DNA from: Gracilibacillus massiliensis
Lineage (GTDB): Bacteria > Bacillota > Bacilli > Bacillales > Amphibacillaceae
Direction: 5' to 3'
Length of the DNA: 64,000 nucleotides
Assembly: GCF_001458115.1 (NCBI RefSeq)
Contig: NZ_CZRP01000011.1
Location: 124,001 to 188,000 of the forward strand
Shown here in pieces: positions 34,465 to 43,140 of the stretch; positions within the stretch are counted from its first letter, which is position 1; every line of letters begins with the position of its first letter. Under the pieces are notes generated by a model. That model was not told the origin of the DNA. It did not search any database and saw only the letters and a program-made list of their open reading frames with translations. The position numbers and the translations under genes were made by a program.

Positions 34465-35724
34465 ATGTCAAAAAATAATATACCTCAAGATAAAGGTTTA
34501 GATCATACGCTTCAAGTGCTTAAAGAAGGATATCATTTCATTATGAATCGATCCGATAAATTCGATTCACGCATTTTTGAAACAAGACTATTAGGTGAAA
34601 AAGTGATTTGCTTAACCGGTGAGGAACAAGCAAAGTTGTTTTATGATAATGAAAAATTTATAAGAAAAGATGCAGCACCTGGAAGAATTCAAAAAACACT
34701 GTTTGGCGAAGGTGGTGTTCAAGGATTAGACGGAAGTGAACATCATCATCGAAAGGCAATGTTTATGTCATTGATGACAAAAGAAAGATTACAAGAAATA
34801 AAAGCTTTTACTTATGAAGAATGGAACGAAGAATTCTCAGGAATGATTCAAAAAGAAGTTAACGTTTATGAGGCGGCAAAGCGAGTGTTGACACATGTTG
34901 CTCTCCGTTGGACGGGCATACCGTTAGAACAGTCTCAAGCAGAAAAATGGGTGGATGAATTAAGTGACTTATTTGAGAATGCTGCCGATATAGGACCGAA
35001 ACATTGGAAAGCTAGAAGATCGCGCGCAAAAGCAGAAGGTTGGTTAAAAAAATTAGTTGAAAACGTTCGTGATCAGCGAATAGATGTTGAAGAGGAAAGG
35101 GCAGTTTATCAATTCTCGTGGCACCGTGATTCTCAAGGGAATTTGTTGGATTCTGGAATCGTAGCAGTGGAATTGTTGAACTTATTACGTCCTATTGTTG
35201 CGATTTCTGTATACGTAGATTTCACAGTCCTGGCACTTCATGACTTTCCAGATGAAATTAGGAAACTAAAAGACGAGGAAAAAGTAAAACAATTTATTCA
35301 AGAAGTTAGAAGGTACTATCCTTTCTTTCCTTTTACATCTGCTAGAGTAAAAAGGGATTTTATTTGGAATGATTATACCTTTAAAGAAGGAAGGTTGACC
35401 TTATTAGATTTATATGGCACCAATCATGATCCATCTATTTGGAAGAATCCTAATCAATTTTATCCAAATCGTTTTGAGAGTTGGCATGGCTCACCATTTG
35501 ATTTTATTCCTCAAGGGGGTGGTGAATTTGATATTGGTCACCGTTGTGCAGGCGAATGGATAACCATTGATATTCTAAAAGTAACCTTAGATTATTTTGT
35601 TCATGGTATTCAATTTGATTTTCCCGCTCAAAACTTTAACTATAGTATAAATGAGATTCCGGCATTACCAAAAAGCAGAATATCTATTAGTAATGTGCGT
35701 CATACTTCAAAGGAGGAAAGTTAA
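34465..35724 (+). CDS. Cytochrome P450, CYP152 fatty-acid peroxygenase type
   Basis: A 419-residue P450. The heme ligand loop is FIPQGGGEFDIGHRCAGEWI with the axial Cys near residue 360, and the 'ExxR' motif is in QEVRRYYPFFPF context. The I-helix lacks the usual acid-alcohol pair and instead has LLRPIVAISVYV, the Arg-Pro pair that in CYP152 enzymes (B. subtilis YbdT/CypC) binds the fatty-acid carboxylate so that hydrogen peroxide can drive alpha- or beta-hydroxylation. The start is the ATG after GGGAGTAGTGATC. A small gene with strong ribosome binding site starts 1 bp after its stop. Confidence 0.92.
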   Translation: MSKNNIPQDKGLDHTLQVLKEGYHFIMNRSDKFDSRIFETRLLGEKVICLTGEEQAKLFYDNEKFIRKDAAPGRIQKTLFGEGGVQGLDGSEHHHRKAMFMSLMTKERLQEIKAFTYEEWNEEFSGMIQKEVNVYEAAKRVLTHVALRWTGIPLEQSQAEKWVDELSDLFENAADIGPKHWKARRSRAKAEGWLKKLVENVRDQRIDVEEERAVYQFSWHRDSQGNLLDSGIVAVELLNLLRPIVAISVYVDFTVLALHDFPDEIRKLKDEEKVKQFIQEVRRYYPFFPFTSARVKRDFIWNDYTFKEGRLTLLDLYGTNHDPSIWKNPNQFYPNRFESWHGSPFDFIPQGGGEFDIGHRCAGEWITIDILKVTLDYFVHGIQFDFPAQNFNYSINEIPALPKSRISISNVRHTSKEES

Positions 35725-35725
35725 A

Positions 35726-35947
35726 ATGAGTAATAAAAGAGAAAGGGAAGAGGTAAAAAATAAAGAGAAGGTAGATAACCAACGCAAAAGTGTGCATGAT
35801 GAGAAACGCCCGGATTTGTATAAATTTAAAGAACAACAACTTGTCGACGATATCCCTTTAAAAGATTTAGAAATCGAAGAAAAGAACAATAAGAAAAAAC
35901 ATAACAGTCAAAGTTCGTCACAGTCAGAAGAAAAATATAAAAGCTAG
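35726..35947 (+). CDS. Small charged hypothetical protein
   Basis: A 73-residue very hydrophilic protein rich in Lys, Glu, Asn and Ser (MSNKREREEVKNKEKVDNQR at the start, poly-Ser/Gln near the end), with no predicted membrane segment. The AAAGGAGGAAAG site overlaps the end of the P450 gene, so co-translation is likely. No family is recognised. The charged, probably unstructured composition gives no functional clue. Confidence 0.65.
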   Translation: MSNKREREEVKNKEKVDNQRKSVHDEKRPDLYKFKEQQLVDDIPLKDLEIEEKNNKKKHNSQSSSQSEEKYKS

Positions 35948-35962
35948 CATTGTAAAAACAAA

Positions 35963-36190
35963 TATATCGGACAAATCAAGAGGGAAAGAGCGCCCCTTTT
36001 GTCCGATAAATGGATATATCGGACAAAACAGGGTGAGAAGAGCGCTTCTTTTGTCTGATAAACGGATATATCGGACAAAACAGGGTGAGAAGAGTGCTTC
36101 TTTTGTCCGATAAACGAATATATCGGAGAAAACAAAGGAAGAGGAGCACCCCTTTTGTCCGATAAACAATAATTTCGGCAAAATCAAGAG
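35963..36190. repeat. Tandem array of four 52-bp hairpin repeats
   Basis: Four complete units start at 35963, 36015, 36067 and 36119 with an exact 52-bp period; a fifth, decayed one starts at 36171. Each unit holds TATCGGACAAAA and TTTTGTCCGATAAA as an inverted repeat around a purine-rich GAAGAG centre, so each can fold into its own hairpin. Units 2 and 3 differ at only a few positions; unit 4 and unit 1 have diverged more. Long frames across the array on both strands are artefacts of the repeat. Confidence 0.9.
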
Positions 36191-36247
36191 AATTGAAAAG
36201 TCTATTGTGATAGATATATAAGGTTATAGAAGAATAATATTAAAAAA

Positions 36248-36281
36248 AGGTGACGCTAAAATAAGACTTTAGCGTCACACT
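36248..36281 (-). terminator. Terminator of aldo/keto reductase gene
   Basis: GTGACGCTAAA pairs with TTTAGCGTCAC; a poly-A stretch on the left gives a T run for the leftward gene. Confidence 0.85.
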
Positions 36282-36288
36282 TATCTTC

Positions 36289-37131
36289 TTAAAATTCCTC
36301 GTACACTGCTGGGTTTTGATCATTCATTCTGCCGTCAGGTCGAGTTAGTTGAGCAAGTGAATCCATATCTTCATAATCTAAAGCAAAATCAAAGATAGAA
36401 ATATTTTCTAATTGGCGTGAAGGTGAAGATGATTTAGGGATACTGACAGCACCGAGTTGATAATGCCAACGTAAGATGACTTGTGGAATTGTTTTGTTAT
36501 ATTTATTGGCGATAGCTTGAATTGTTTCATTCTCAAACACGTCACTACCGCGGGACAATGGACTCCAAGATTCTGTTATGACTCCATGTTTTTCATGCCA
36601 TTCTCTTTGCTCTTCTTGATTGAAAAAAGGATGGAGTTCAATTTGATTAATTGTTGGTAGTACACCAGTTTCATTCTTCAAGCGCTCTAAATGCTCTGGT
36701 AAGAAGTTACTCACTCCAATTGAGCGAATCAATCCCCATTTTTTTGCATCGATTAATGCTTGCCATGCTTCTATATATTTTCCTTGAATTGGGTTTGGCC
36801 AATGGATAATATATAAATCATAATAGTCTAGATTTGCTCGATATAAAGATTCTTGTATTGTCGTTACAGCATCGCTATAACTATGGTATCGACCAGGCAA
36901 TTTTGACGTAATGCGTAATGCTTCTCTAGGCACGGTCGTTTTTCTGACAGCTTCACCAACTGTCCCTTCGTTTTCATAATTATAGGCGGAATCTATTAGA
37001 CGATAACCATTATCAATTGCACTAGTGATAGCAGTAACCCCATCACTACCTTTCAGTTTTGCTGTACCTAGACCAATACTAGGAATTTTCAATCCATCAT
37101 GTAATGTCACTTCAGGTATTTGTGAACGCAT
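36289..37131 (-). CDS. Aldo/keto reductase
   Basis: A 280-residue AKR of the AKR5-like prokaryotic group. Catalytic tetrad: Asp and Tyr in RLIDSAYNYENEGTVG, Lys in ITSKLPGRYHSYSD, His in YIIHWPNPIQGKYIEAW. Further family signs are IRSIGVSNFLPEHLERL and the NADPH-binding end VSIPKSSSPSRQLENISIFD. The ATG at 37131 has AAAAGGAGTGGGATA upstream. It reduces small aldehydes or ketones with NADPH; the natural substrate cannot be deduced. Confidence 0.92.
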   Translation of the reverse strand: MRSQIPEVTLHDGLKIPSIGLGTAKLKGSDGVTAITSAIDNGYRLIDSAYNYENEGTVGEAVRKTTVPREALRITSKLPGRYHSYSDAVTTIQESLYRANLDYYDLYIIHWPNPIQGKYIEAWQALIDAKKWGLIRSIGVSNFLPEHLERLKNETGVLPTINQIELHPFFNQEEQREWHEKHGVITESWSPLSRGSDVFENETIQAIANKYNKTIPQVILRWHYQLGAVSIPKSSSPSRQLENISIFDFALDYEDMDSLAQLTRPDGRMNDQNPAVYEEF

Positions 37132-37285
37132 TATCCCACTCCTTTTAAATATGTTATATCTATTAATTACCACTAAATAGATGGTTTGTAAACGTAAACA
37201 AAAAAGGTTTTAAAAATATCTTTCACTTTCCACTATTCACAATATTTGGTAACCTATACATAGATCAAGTGGTGGAGGTTGTGAC

Positions 37286-37837
37286 ATGAAAAATAAAATG
37301 TTAGGCATTATAGGATGGATTGTTGCTCTTGGGTTAGGAATTGCAGTTATTGGTTTCGCTATTTTTATTATATTTGCATTGGTGTCGGAAAATAGTGCGG
37401 ACGAAGCTAGTCAAGATGAGACGAATGAAAAGGAAGTAACAGAGTCTGTAGCAGATAAAGAATCCAAACAACAGGATCAAGAAAGCATACAAGAAGAAGT
37501 ACAAGAAGTAGATGAAGAAAAAATTCTAAGCGAAAATTCCTTCATGAACACTCTCCATAAAATGACCCACCAGAAGATTCACGCCGAAGAAAAATGGGGA
37601 GCTGTTGAAATAACGCAAGACCGTATCGATTTGATGCTTAACATTGCCAAAGATTCCACATTTACTCATCGCGATTTTTATATGCAGGCATTAACAGCTT
37701 GGCAAACTGGTAACTTTAGTAATGCAGTCGAAGTCCACAATTATATTTGGGAACGACAAAATGGAACGATAGGTCGAGCGTCAAGACTTTTAACAGAGGA
37801 AGAAGAACAACAATATGTAGAAAAATATTTCGAATAA
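37286..37837 (+). CDS. Membrane-anchored hypothetical protein, DUF6241-like
   Basis: A 183-residue protein. One N-terminal transmembrane segment (IIGWIVALGLGIAVIGFAIF) is followed by an acidic linker (residues 38-80) and a conserved globular end: NSFMNTLHKMTHQKIHAEEK, WGAVEITQDRIDLMLNIAKD, FYMQALTAWQTGNFSNAVEV, HNYIWERQNGTIGRASRLL. This C-terminal region resembles the DUF6241 family of Bacillaceae. The function is unknown. GTGGAGGTTGT precedes the ATG. Confidence 0.72.
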   Translation: MKNKMLGIIGWIVALGLGIAVIGFAIFIIFALVSENSADEASQDETNEKEVTESVADKESKQQDQESIQEEVQEVDEEKILSENSFMNTLHKMTHQKIHAEEKWGAVEITQDRIDLMLNIAKDSTFTHRDFYMQALTAWQTGNFSNAVEVHNYIWERQNGTIGRASRLLTEEEEQQYVEKYFE

Positions 37838-37904
37838 AAAACGATCGTGGGAAAAAAGTTTATATGTTATAAACGAACCACATTAATTAAAGGAAGGCGA
37901 ATAG

Positions 37905-38624
37905 ATGTTTTTAAAACGAATTACCCTTCAACAAGAAACGATCCCATCCTATCAAACTTATCCCTTTTCTATACCAGCCATAAAACATTTCAATCAACTA
38001 GACATAACTAGTAATATCACTTTTTTTGTAGGAGAAAATGGTTCGGGTAAATCAACTTTACTTGAAGCTATTGCGGATAAAGCAGGTTTTAACACGGCAG
38101 GAGGGGGACGAAATAATACCTATCATGTCGATGCTGCTGAGTCAGCACTAGCAGACTATATTCAACTTTCATGGTTACCAAAAGTAACAAATGGTTTCTT
38201 TCTACGAGCAGAAACGTTTTACCAATTTGCTTCTCATATTGATGAAGTGGGAGCAAGCCATGCCTATGGTGGCAGATCGCTTCATCATCAATCACATGGC
38301 GAGTCCTTTTTATCGTTATTTCAGCATCGTTTTCATCAAAAGGCAATCTACTTATTAGACGAACCAGAAGCAGCATTGTCACCACAACGACAGCTCGCTT
38401 TTTTGCGTGTCTTACACGATTTATCCACCGATGGGAATAGTCAATTTATCATTGCGACGCATTCACCGATTTTATTGGGTTATCCTGATTCAGACATTAA
38501 TAGTTTCGACAATGGTGAGATAAATAAAGTGAATTATGAGGATACCGACCATTATCAAATAACAAAATCGTTTCTTGACAATCGAGAGCGATATTTACAT
38601 GAATTATTTAAAGATGAAGACTAG
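37905..38624 (+). CDS. AAA family ATPase (RecF/ABC-like, stand-alone)
   Basis: A 239-residue predicted ATPase. Walker A GENGSGKST at about residue 44, a Q-loop-like region, 'SHGESFLSLFQHRF' in place of the ABC signature (residues about 128-141), Walker B IYLLDEPEAALSP and the His switch FIIATHSPILLGY. This is the COG3910/YbjD-like stand-alone ATPase type often found in Gram-positives, with no membrane partner. Cellular role is not known. AAAGGAAGGCGA precedes the ATG. Confidence 0.8.
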   Translation: MFLKRITLQQETIPSYQTYPFSIPAIKHFNQLDITSNITFFVGENGSGKSTLLEAIADKAGFNTAGGGRNNTYHVDAAESALADYIQLSWLPKVTNGFFLRAETFYQFASHIDEVGASHAYGGRSLHHQSHGESFLSLFQHRFHQKAIYLLDEPEAALSPQRQLAFLRVLHDLSTDGNSQFIIATHSPILLGYPDSDINSFDNGEINKVNYEDTDHYQITKSFLDNRERYLHELFKDED

Positions 38625-38685
38625 TTGTATGATAGAGCATAGTCTAGTTAATCCAATTATGCTCTATCATCATTTGAAAACATTC

Positions 38686-39513
38686 TTAGGCGTGAGCCCG
38701 CTTAAAACTAACGGTTGCAATCGCTACAAATAAAACGGCAAATCCTAAAATAAATACTATTTCTTCAAACACAGAAACCTGTCGACCAAATACAGTTAGA
38801 TTAAGTCCCATCGTTTCCCTGACTGTTGCAGATAAACTATCGACATCAATCATTATTTTTTTCATGACGTCCACCCCGTAGGTGACAGGGTTTAGCTTAA
38901 CGACAATATCAAGCCAGAAAGGCATATTATTAATAGGAAATAGTGCCCCCGATAAGAATATCATCGGCATCACTAGAATCTGGACAATTAATTGAAACCC
39001 TTGTGTTGACTTAATCATACTAGCAAATAATAGACCAACACCTGATAATGCTGCACCAAGTAAAAACATAAAAGGAATAACTAGGAGGAGCGAAGTTATA
39101 CTATAGGACAGCCCAAGGAATGGAATTAAAAGAAATAAAATAACGCCTTGAATGGTAGATACCGTTGCCGCACCTAACATTTTTCCAATTGCGATACTAA
39201 CACGCGAGATAGGTGAGACTAGCATTTCTTTCATATAGCCAAAATTTTTATCCTCAATGACAGACATCGCTGAAAAAATAGCAGTCATTAATAGAGTCAT
39301 AGCTACAATCCCGGGAAATATGAATTCTACATAGTTAAAGTCTCCTGAATCTTCACCCAAATTTCCCGTCATCATCGTTTCCATAGTACCGCTAAGACCA
39401 CCACCAAATATTAATAAAAATAAGATAGGCATCGTAAATGAACCAAATAATCGGGCGCGATCCCTAAAAAATTTCTTTAAATCTCTTTGCCAAATGGCGA
39501 TAATACCTTCCAT
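38686..39513 (-). CDS. ABC-2 type exporter permease
   Basis: A 275-residue integral membrane protein with six hydrophobic segments of the ABC-2 family: GIIAIWQRDLKKFFRDRARL at the start, then FLLIFGGGLSG, FIFPGIVAMTLLMTAIFSAM, EMLVSPISRVSIAIGKMLG, and LVMPMIFLSGALFPINNMP. It is the second gene of a leftward operon, 12 bp after the ATPase gene, and forms a drug- or lipid-type exporter with it. Confidence 0.92.
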   Translation of the reverse strand: MEGIIAIWQRDLKKFFRDRARLFGSFTMPILFLLIFGGGLSGTMETMMTGNLGEDSGDFNYVEFIFPGIVAMTLLMTAIFSAMSVIEDKNFGYMKEMLVSPISRVSIAIGKMLGAATVSTIQGVILFLLIPFLGLSYSITSLLLVIPFMFLLGAALSGVGLLFASMIKSTQGFQLIVQILVMPMIFLSGALFPINNMPFWLDIVVKLNPVTYGVDVMKKIMIDVDSLSATVRETMGLNLTVFGRQVSVFEEIVFILGFAVLFVAIATVSFKRAHA

Positions 39514-39525
39514 TTCAAAACCTCC

Positions 39526-40449
39526 TTATTCTTTAATTTTGCGACCCGTGAATGCTAAAAATACATCATTTAATGTCGGCTTTCGTATATTTAATTTCGT
39601 AATAGGAATTTCTAATGTTTTAATAAATGAGGAAATAAAAGCATCACTACTGGCAACTTTTAAATGAATGGTATCCTCTTCTACTTTTACTTCTGCACCT
39701 TCGATTTTTTCGTTGATTTCTTCAAGGGCTGTTTGATTATCTTCTGTTGACAATTCTATAATGTCGCCACCTAGTTGGTCTTTTAATGCTTTTGGTGAAT
39801 CAATTGCGATAATTTCCCCTTGATCCATAATGGCGACACGATCACTGATTTCTGCTTCATCTAAATAATGTGTGGTGAGAAACATCGTGATGCCTTCTTT
39901 TTCTTTTAGTTTTAATATATATTCCCATAAATGGGCACGTGTGTTAGGGTCAAGACCTACTGTTGGTTCGTCTAAAAAGAGTACTTTTGGATAATGCAGT
40001 AGACCTCGTGCAATTTCCAGACGTCTTTTCATTCCACCAGAATATTCTTCAATACGTTGATTTTGTTCGTCGACTAAATCGACAATTTCTAATACCTCTT
40101 GTATCCGTGGATTTCGCTTTTCTTTCGGTACATTATAAAAGCGGCAGTGTAGTTTTAGATTTTCATTCGCAGTAAGCTTCTCATCTAACGTATTTTCCTG
40201 AAAAATAATACCGATACTGCCACGAACATCGTCTTTTTGTTTATTGGCATCAAACCCATTAATGATAATGTCGCCTGCAGTTGGTTTTAACATGGTACAT
40301 ATCATATTGATTGTTGTACTTTTTCCAGCTCCATTTGGTCCAAGGAAGCCAAAGATTTCTCCTTCTTCGACATCGAAACTAATTCCTTTAACGGCATCTA
40401 CTTTTTTATACGTCTTTGTTAAATTTTTGACTGAAATGATAGAATCCAA
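39526..40449 (-). CDS. ABC exporter ATP-binding protein, DrrA family
   Basis: A 307-residue ATPase. Walker A GPNGAGKST, Q-loop IIFQENTLDEKLTANENLKL, signature YSGGMKRRLEIARGLL, Walker B VLFLDEPTVGLDP, His switch FLTTHYLDEAE. The C-terminal extension (residues 230-307) ending KPTLNDVFLAFTGRKI is typical of the daunorubicin-resistance DrrA group. It is divergent from a MarR regulator gene; the shared 95-bp region has a MarR-type palindrome, so this exporter is probably repressed by that regulator. Confidence 0.93.
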   Translation of the reverse strand: MDSIISVKNLTKTYKKVDAVKGISFDVEEGEIFGFLGPNGAGKSTTINMICTMLKPTAGDIIINGFDANKQKDDVRGSIGIIFQENTLDEKLTANENLKLHCRFYNVPKEKRNPRIQEVLEIVDLVDEQNQRIEEYSGGMKRRLEIARGLLHYPKVLFLDEPTVGLDPNTRAHLWEYILKLKEKEGITMFLTTHYLDEAEISDRVAIMDQGEIIAIDSPKALKDQLGGDIIELSTEDNQTALEEINEKIEGAEVKVEEDTIHLKVASSDAFISSFIKTLEIPITKLNIRKPTLNDVFLAFTGRKIKE

Positions 40450-40471
40450 TATGTAACCTCCTTACAAATTA

Positions 40472-40495
40472 AATAGTTATGTTATAATAACTATT
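40472..40495. promoter_or_regulatory. Putative MarR operator between exporter and regulator genes
   Basis: A perfect inverted repeat AATAGTTAT-GTTATA-ATAACTATT lies midway between the divergent starts. The size and AT-rich half sites suit a MarR-type dimer; the TATAAT in its centre means that binding could block RNA polymerase in both directions. Confidence 0.7.
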
Positions 40496-40543
40496 ATCCT
40501 TTGTATCAAATATAAAGTCAATTTTAATCAAGGAGCGAATGAG

Positions 40544-40996
40544 ATGAAAGATCAAGATATGCTCACAAATGAGTTGGTAGAACAAGTGTTAACGGTATTA
40601 CCACTGCTACCAAAAAAAATTTTCGATTCAACACCATCTGTCAAAAGTGAAGGGCTCCATCCTTCTCATTTCCATGTCCTGCATATTGTCGAGCAGGCCG
40701 ATTCGATTCAGATGGCTGATATTGCAAACAAATTAGGTATTAATAAATCAAATTTAACACCATTAATTCAAAAACTTGTCGAAAAAGGCTATATTTATAA
40801 GATAAAAGATAATCAGGACCGACGCATTACCTATATTAAAATGACAGTAGAAGGACAACAGTTTTCCAAAAAAAATAAAGCAATCTTGTATGATAAGATG
40901 CAAGAACGATTTTCTTCATTATCACAAGATGATAAAAACGATTTAAAAGCTTCTTTTACCAAAATAAATAAAATTTTATCTAATATAGAAGACTAA
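40544..40996 (+). CDS. MarR family transcriptional regulator
   Basis: A 150-residue MarR protein. The winged helix is at about residues 40-105: LHPSHFHVLHIVEQADSIQM, ADIANKLGINKSNLTPLIQK and the wing KDNQDRRITYIKMT. Flanking helices make the dimer interface. Divergent orientation from the DrrA-type exporter and the palindrome between them suggest local repression relieved by a small ligand. A GGAGCGAATGAG site precedes the ATG. Confidence 0.92.
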   Translation: MKDQDMLTNELVEQVLTVLPLLPKKIFDSTPSVKSEGLHPSHFHVLHIVEQADSIQMADIANKLGINKSNLTPLIQKLVEKGYIYKIKDNQDRRITYIKMTVEGQQFSKKNKAILYDKMQERFSSLSQDDKNDLKASFTKINKILSNIED

Positions 40997-41100
40997 AATA
41001 TTGACTGAATTCACCAACTTTTCCAGGAAATAAATCCCCTTTTCAGCCATTTCAATTGTTATACTAGAGATAACATGTCGAAAAAAAGGGGGATTTTTGG

Positions 41101-42060
41101 GTGAAGAAAAGTAAGCGCTTAAAATTAATAATAGTGACTATCGTTACTCTATTAATGATAGATATTGTTGCAGGTAATTATTTCTATAATCTAGCTATCA
41201 AACGAGAACAGAAAACCTTTTTACAAGACAATAATGATCTAGAAGTCTCTGCTACAGCGATGGATGTATTTACAAAAGGGCAATGGAGAAGTTGGGTTAC
41301 AGAGCAAGACTTTGAAGAATGGAAACTGAGAACGTTTGATAACTTACGATTATCGGGTTCTTATTTACCAGCAAAGCAATCAACGAATAAAACAGTAATT
41401 TTCACGCATGGTTATCTTGGTAAAGGAACAGATATGGGACTATATGCAAAATATTATTATGAGACGTTGGGCTACAATGTTTTTTTCTATGATATGAGAG
41501 GTCATGGGAAAAGTGAGGGTGACTATTTTGGATTTGGCTGGCATGACCGTCTAGATGTACTAGATTGGACCGAAAATATCATTGATAGAGTTGGAGAAGA
41601 TGCAGAAATCATATTGCATGGTTTGTCAATGGGTGCAGCAACAATGTTAATGGCCAGTGGAGAGTCACATCCTGATCAAGTAAAAGCAATTGTAGCGGAT
41701 AGTGCGTATACAGATGTTTATCAATTATTTCAGTATCAAATGAGTCGCATGTATCATTTGCCCGCAGTACCAATATTACCTACGACTAGTTTAATTGCAG
41801 ATTTAAGAGCAAACTATTCTTTCAGGGAGGCTTCAGCACTTGAACAAGTTAAAAATGCACAAGTCCCTATTCTCTATTTTCATGGAAAGGCAGATACTTT
41901 TGTACCAACGGAAATGGCTAATCGATTACATGAAAATACTAGTACTGTGACAGATATCATGTTATTCGATGATGCTGGACATGGTGAAGGGTATGCCCTG
42001 CATCCAAAAAAATACCAAGAACAATTACAATCCTTTTTAGACAAAGTAGTCGAACAATAA
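41101..42060 (+). CDS. Membrane-anchored alpha/beta hydrolase
   Basis: A 319-residue protein with an uncleaved N-terminal anchor (LIIVTIVTLLMIDIVAGNYF) and an alpha/beta hydrolase domain. Oxyanion region IFTHGYLGKGTD, nucleophile elbow LHGLSMGAAT (Ser near residue 183), acid in YFHGKADTFVPTEM and histidine in FDDAGHGEGYAL complete the triad. It resembles YqkD-type exported hydrolases of Bacillus; the substrate is unknown. The GTG start follows a G-rich stretch (AAAGGGGGATTTTTGG). Confidence 0.87.
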   Translation: MKKSKRLKLIIVTIVTLLMIDIVAGNYFYNLAIKREQKTFLQDNNDLEVSATAMDVFTKGQWRSWVTEQDFEEWKLRTFDNLRLSGSYLPAKQSTNKTVIFTHGYLGKGTDMGLYAKYYYETLGYNVFFYDMRGHGKSEGDYFGFGWHDRLDVLDWTENIIDRVGEDAEIILHGLSMGAATMLMASGESHPDQVKAIVADSAYTDVYQLFQYQMSRMYHLPAVPILPTTSLIADLRANYSFREASALEQVKNAQVPILYFHGKADTFVPTEMANRLHENTSTVTDIMLFDDAGHGEGYALHPKKYQEQLQSFLDKVVEQ

Positions 42061-42261
42061 AGAAAAGCTAGTGACTTCTGAAACTGTATATATAGTATCC
42101 TTAATTCGCATTATTATATATATTAATTTTAACATGAAAGTAAAATTATAGTAATAAAGGCTTATAGGAGTGTGAGGAATAGTTTGGTATCATAAAGTAA
42201 AGGGTATAAATATAATAAGAAAGCATGCCCAAAAAAAGATTAATAATAGGGGATGGTCAAT

Positions 42262-43122
42262 ATGAAAAAGAAAAGTTTATTCGTAATTATGTTAATGTTA
42301 TTTTCACTATTTTTGATGGCCTGCTCAGAAAATGATGCAGAGGAAAATAATACAGAAGATGTCGACAATGAGCAAGAAGAGCAAGTAGAAGATGAAGAAC
42401 CTGTAAATGAAGATTCAGATGCAGACGCCGAACAAACTACTACCCTAACAGAAACAGAAGCAATAGACATTTTAAATGATTACCGTGATACTTTTATGGA
42501 AGTAGTAGAAAATAGCGATAATGAAGGTGCACTGCAAGGATATGAAACAAAAGAAGAATTAAAAGAAGATTTTACAACAATAATGTCAGATGTATTAGCT
42601 GAATCTTTTGTTGCTCATTACTTTGAAGAAGATAATGGAAAATTATATGTGGTAGCGACAGAAGCACCGGTTTGGTTTGACCAAGAACAAGAGTACTCCT
42701 TTGAACAAGTAAGTGATGAAGAATATGAAATTGTCCAGGAAAATTCAGGTGAATTAAATGGAAATGTTAGAATGACGTATGTCATCACTTTAGAAGGTGA
42801 GGATTGGATTGTATCAGAAGTGAGATCCGAGGAATTAAATACTGATACAAATGAAAATGATGAACAAGACCAAGAACCATCAGAAGGTGATAGTGGTGAT
42901 GAAGGTGAGATAACGGATGCGAGAGCAGAAGATATCGTACGCCAACACCTCAATATTGGACAAAATTCTGAAATTAATGTGGTAATGGATCATAATAATG
43001 AGGAAGGCGATTTTGTCGTGCAAGTTTATGAGTTAGTTTCTAATGGTGAAACAAGCCATACGGCAACATTAGGATGGTATATTGTCGATAAAGATGATGG
43101 TTCCGTTGAAGAAATGATGTAA
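42262..43122 (+). CDS. Hypothetical lipoprotein with two globular regions
   Basis: A 286-residue lipoprotein: signal peptide with lipobox LFLMAC at about residue 20, acidic linker, a domain at residues about 60-190 (ILNDYRDTFMEVVENSDNEG, FVAHYFEEDNGKLYVVATEA), a second acidic linker, and a C-terminal domain of about 60 residues (ARAEDIVRQHLNIGQNSEIN ... GWYIVDKDDGSVEEMM) that resembles small beta-rich PepSY-like modules. Function is not recognised. The ATG follows AGGGGATGGTCAAT. A terminator-like hairpin that opens a repeat unit lies 40 bp after the stop. Confidence 0.72.
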   Translation: MKKKSLFVIMLMLFSLFLMACSENDAEENNTEDVDNEQEEQVEDEEPVNEDSDADAEQTTTLTETEAIDILNDYRDTFMEVVENSDNEGALQGYETKEELKEDFTTIMSDVLAESFVAHYFEEDNGKLYVVATEAPVWFDQEQEYSFEQVSDEEYEIVQENSGELNGNVRMTYVITLEGEDWIVSEVRSEELNTDTNENDEQDQEPSEGDSGDEGEITDARAEDIVRQHLNIGQNSEINVVMDHNNEEGDFVVQVYELVSNGETSHTATLGWYIVDKDDGSVEEMM

Positions 43123-43140
43123 CAAACGAGAGACTAGGCC

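Noticed and set aside
35924-36187. Leftward frame with repeated FIGQK and SDK patterns
   Set aside because: It is a translation of the 52-bp repeats; the period is not a multiple of three, so the repeats appear in changing frames, and no start site is visible.
35963-36190. Possible CRISPR array
   Set aside because: The 52-bp units are continuous tandem repeats with no unique spacers, and no cas genes are nearby.
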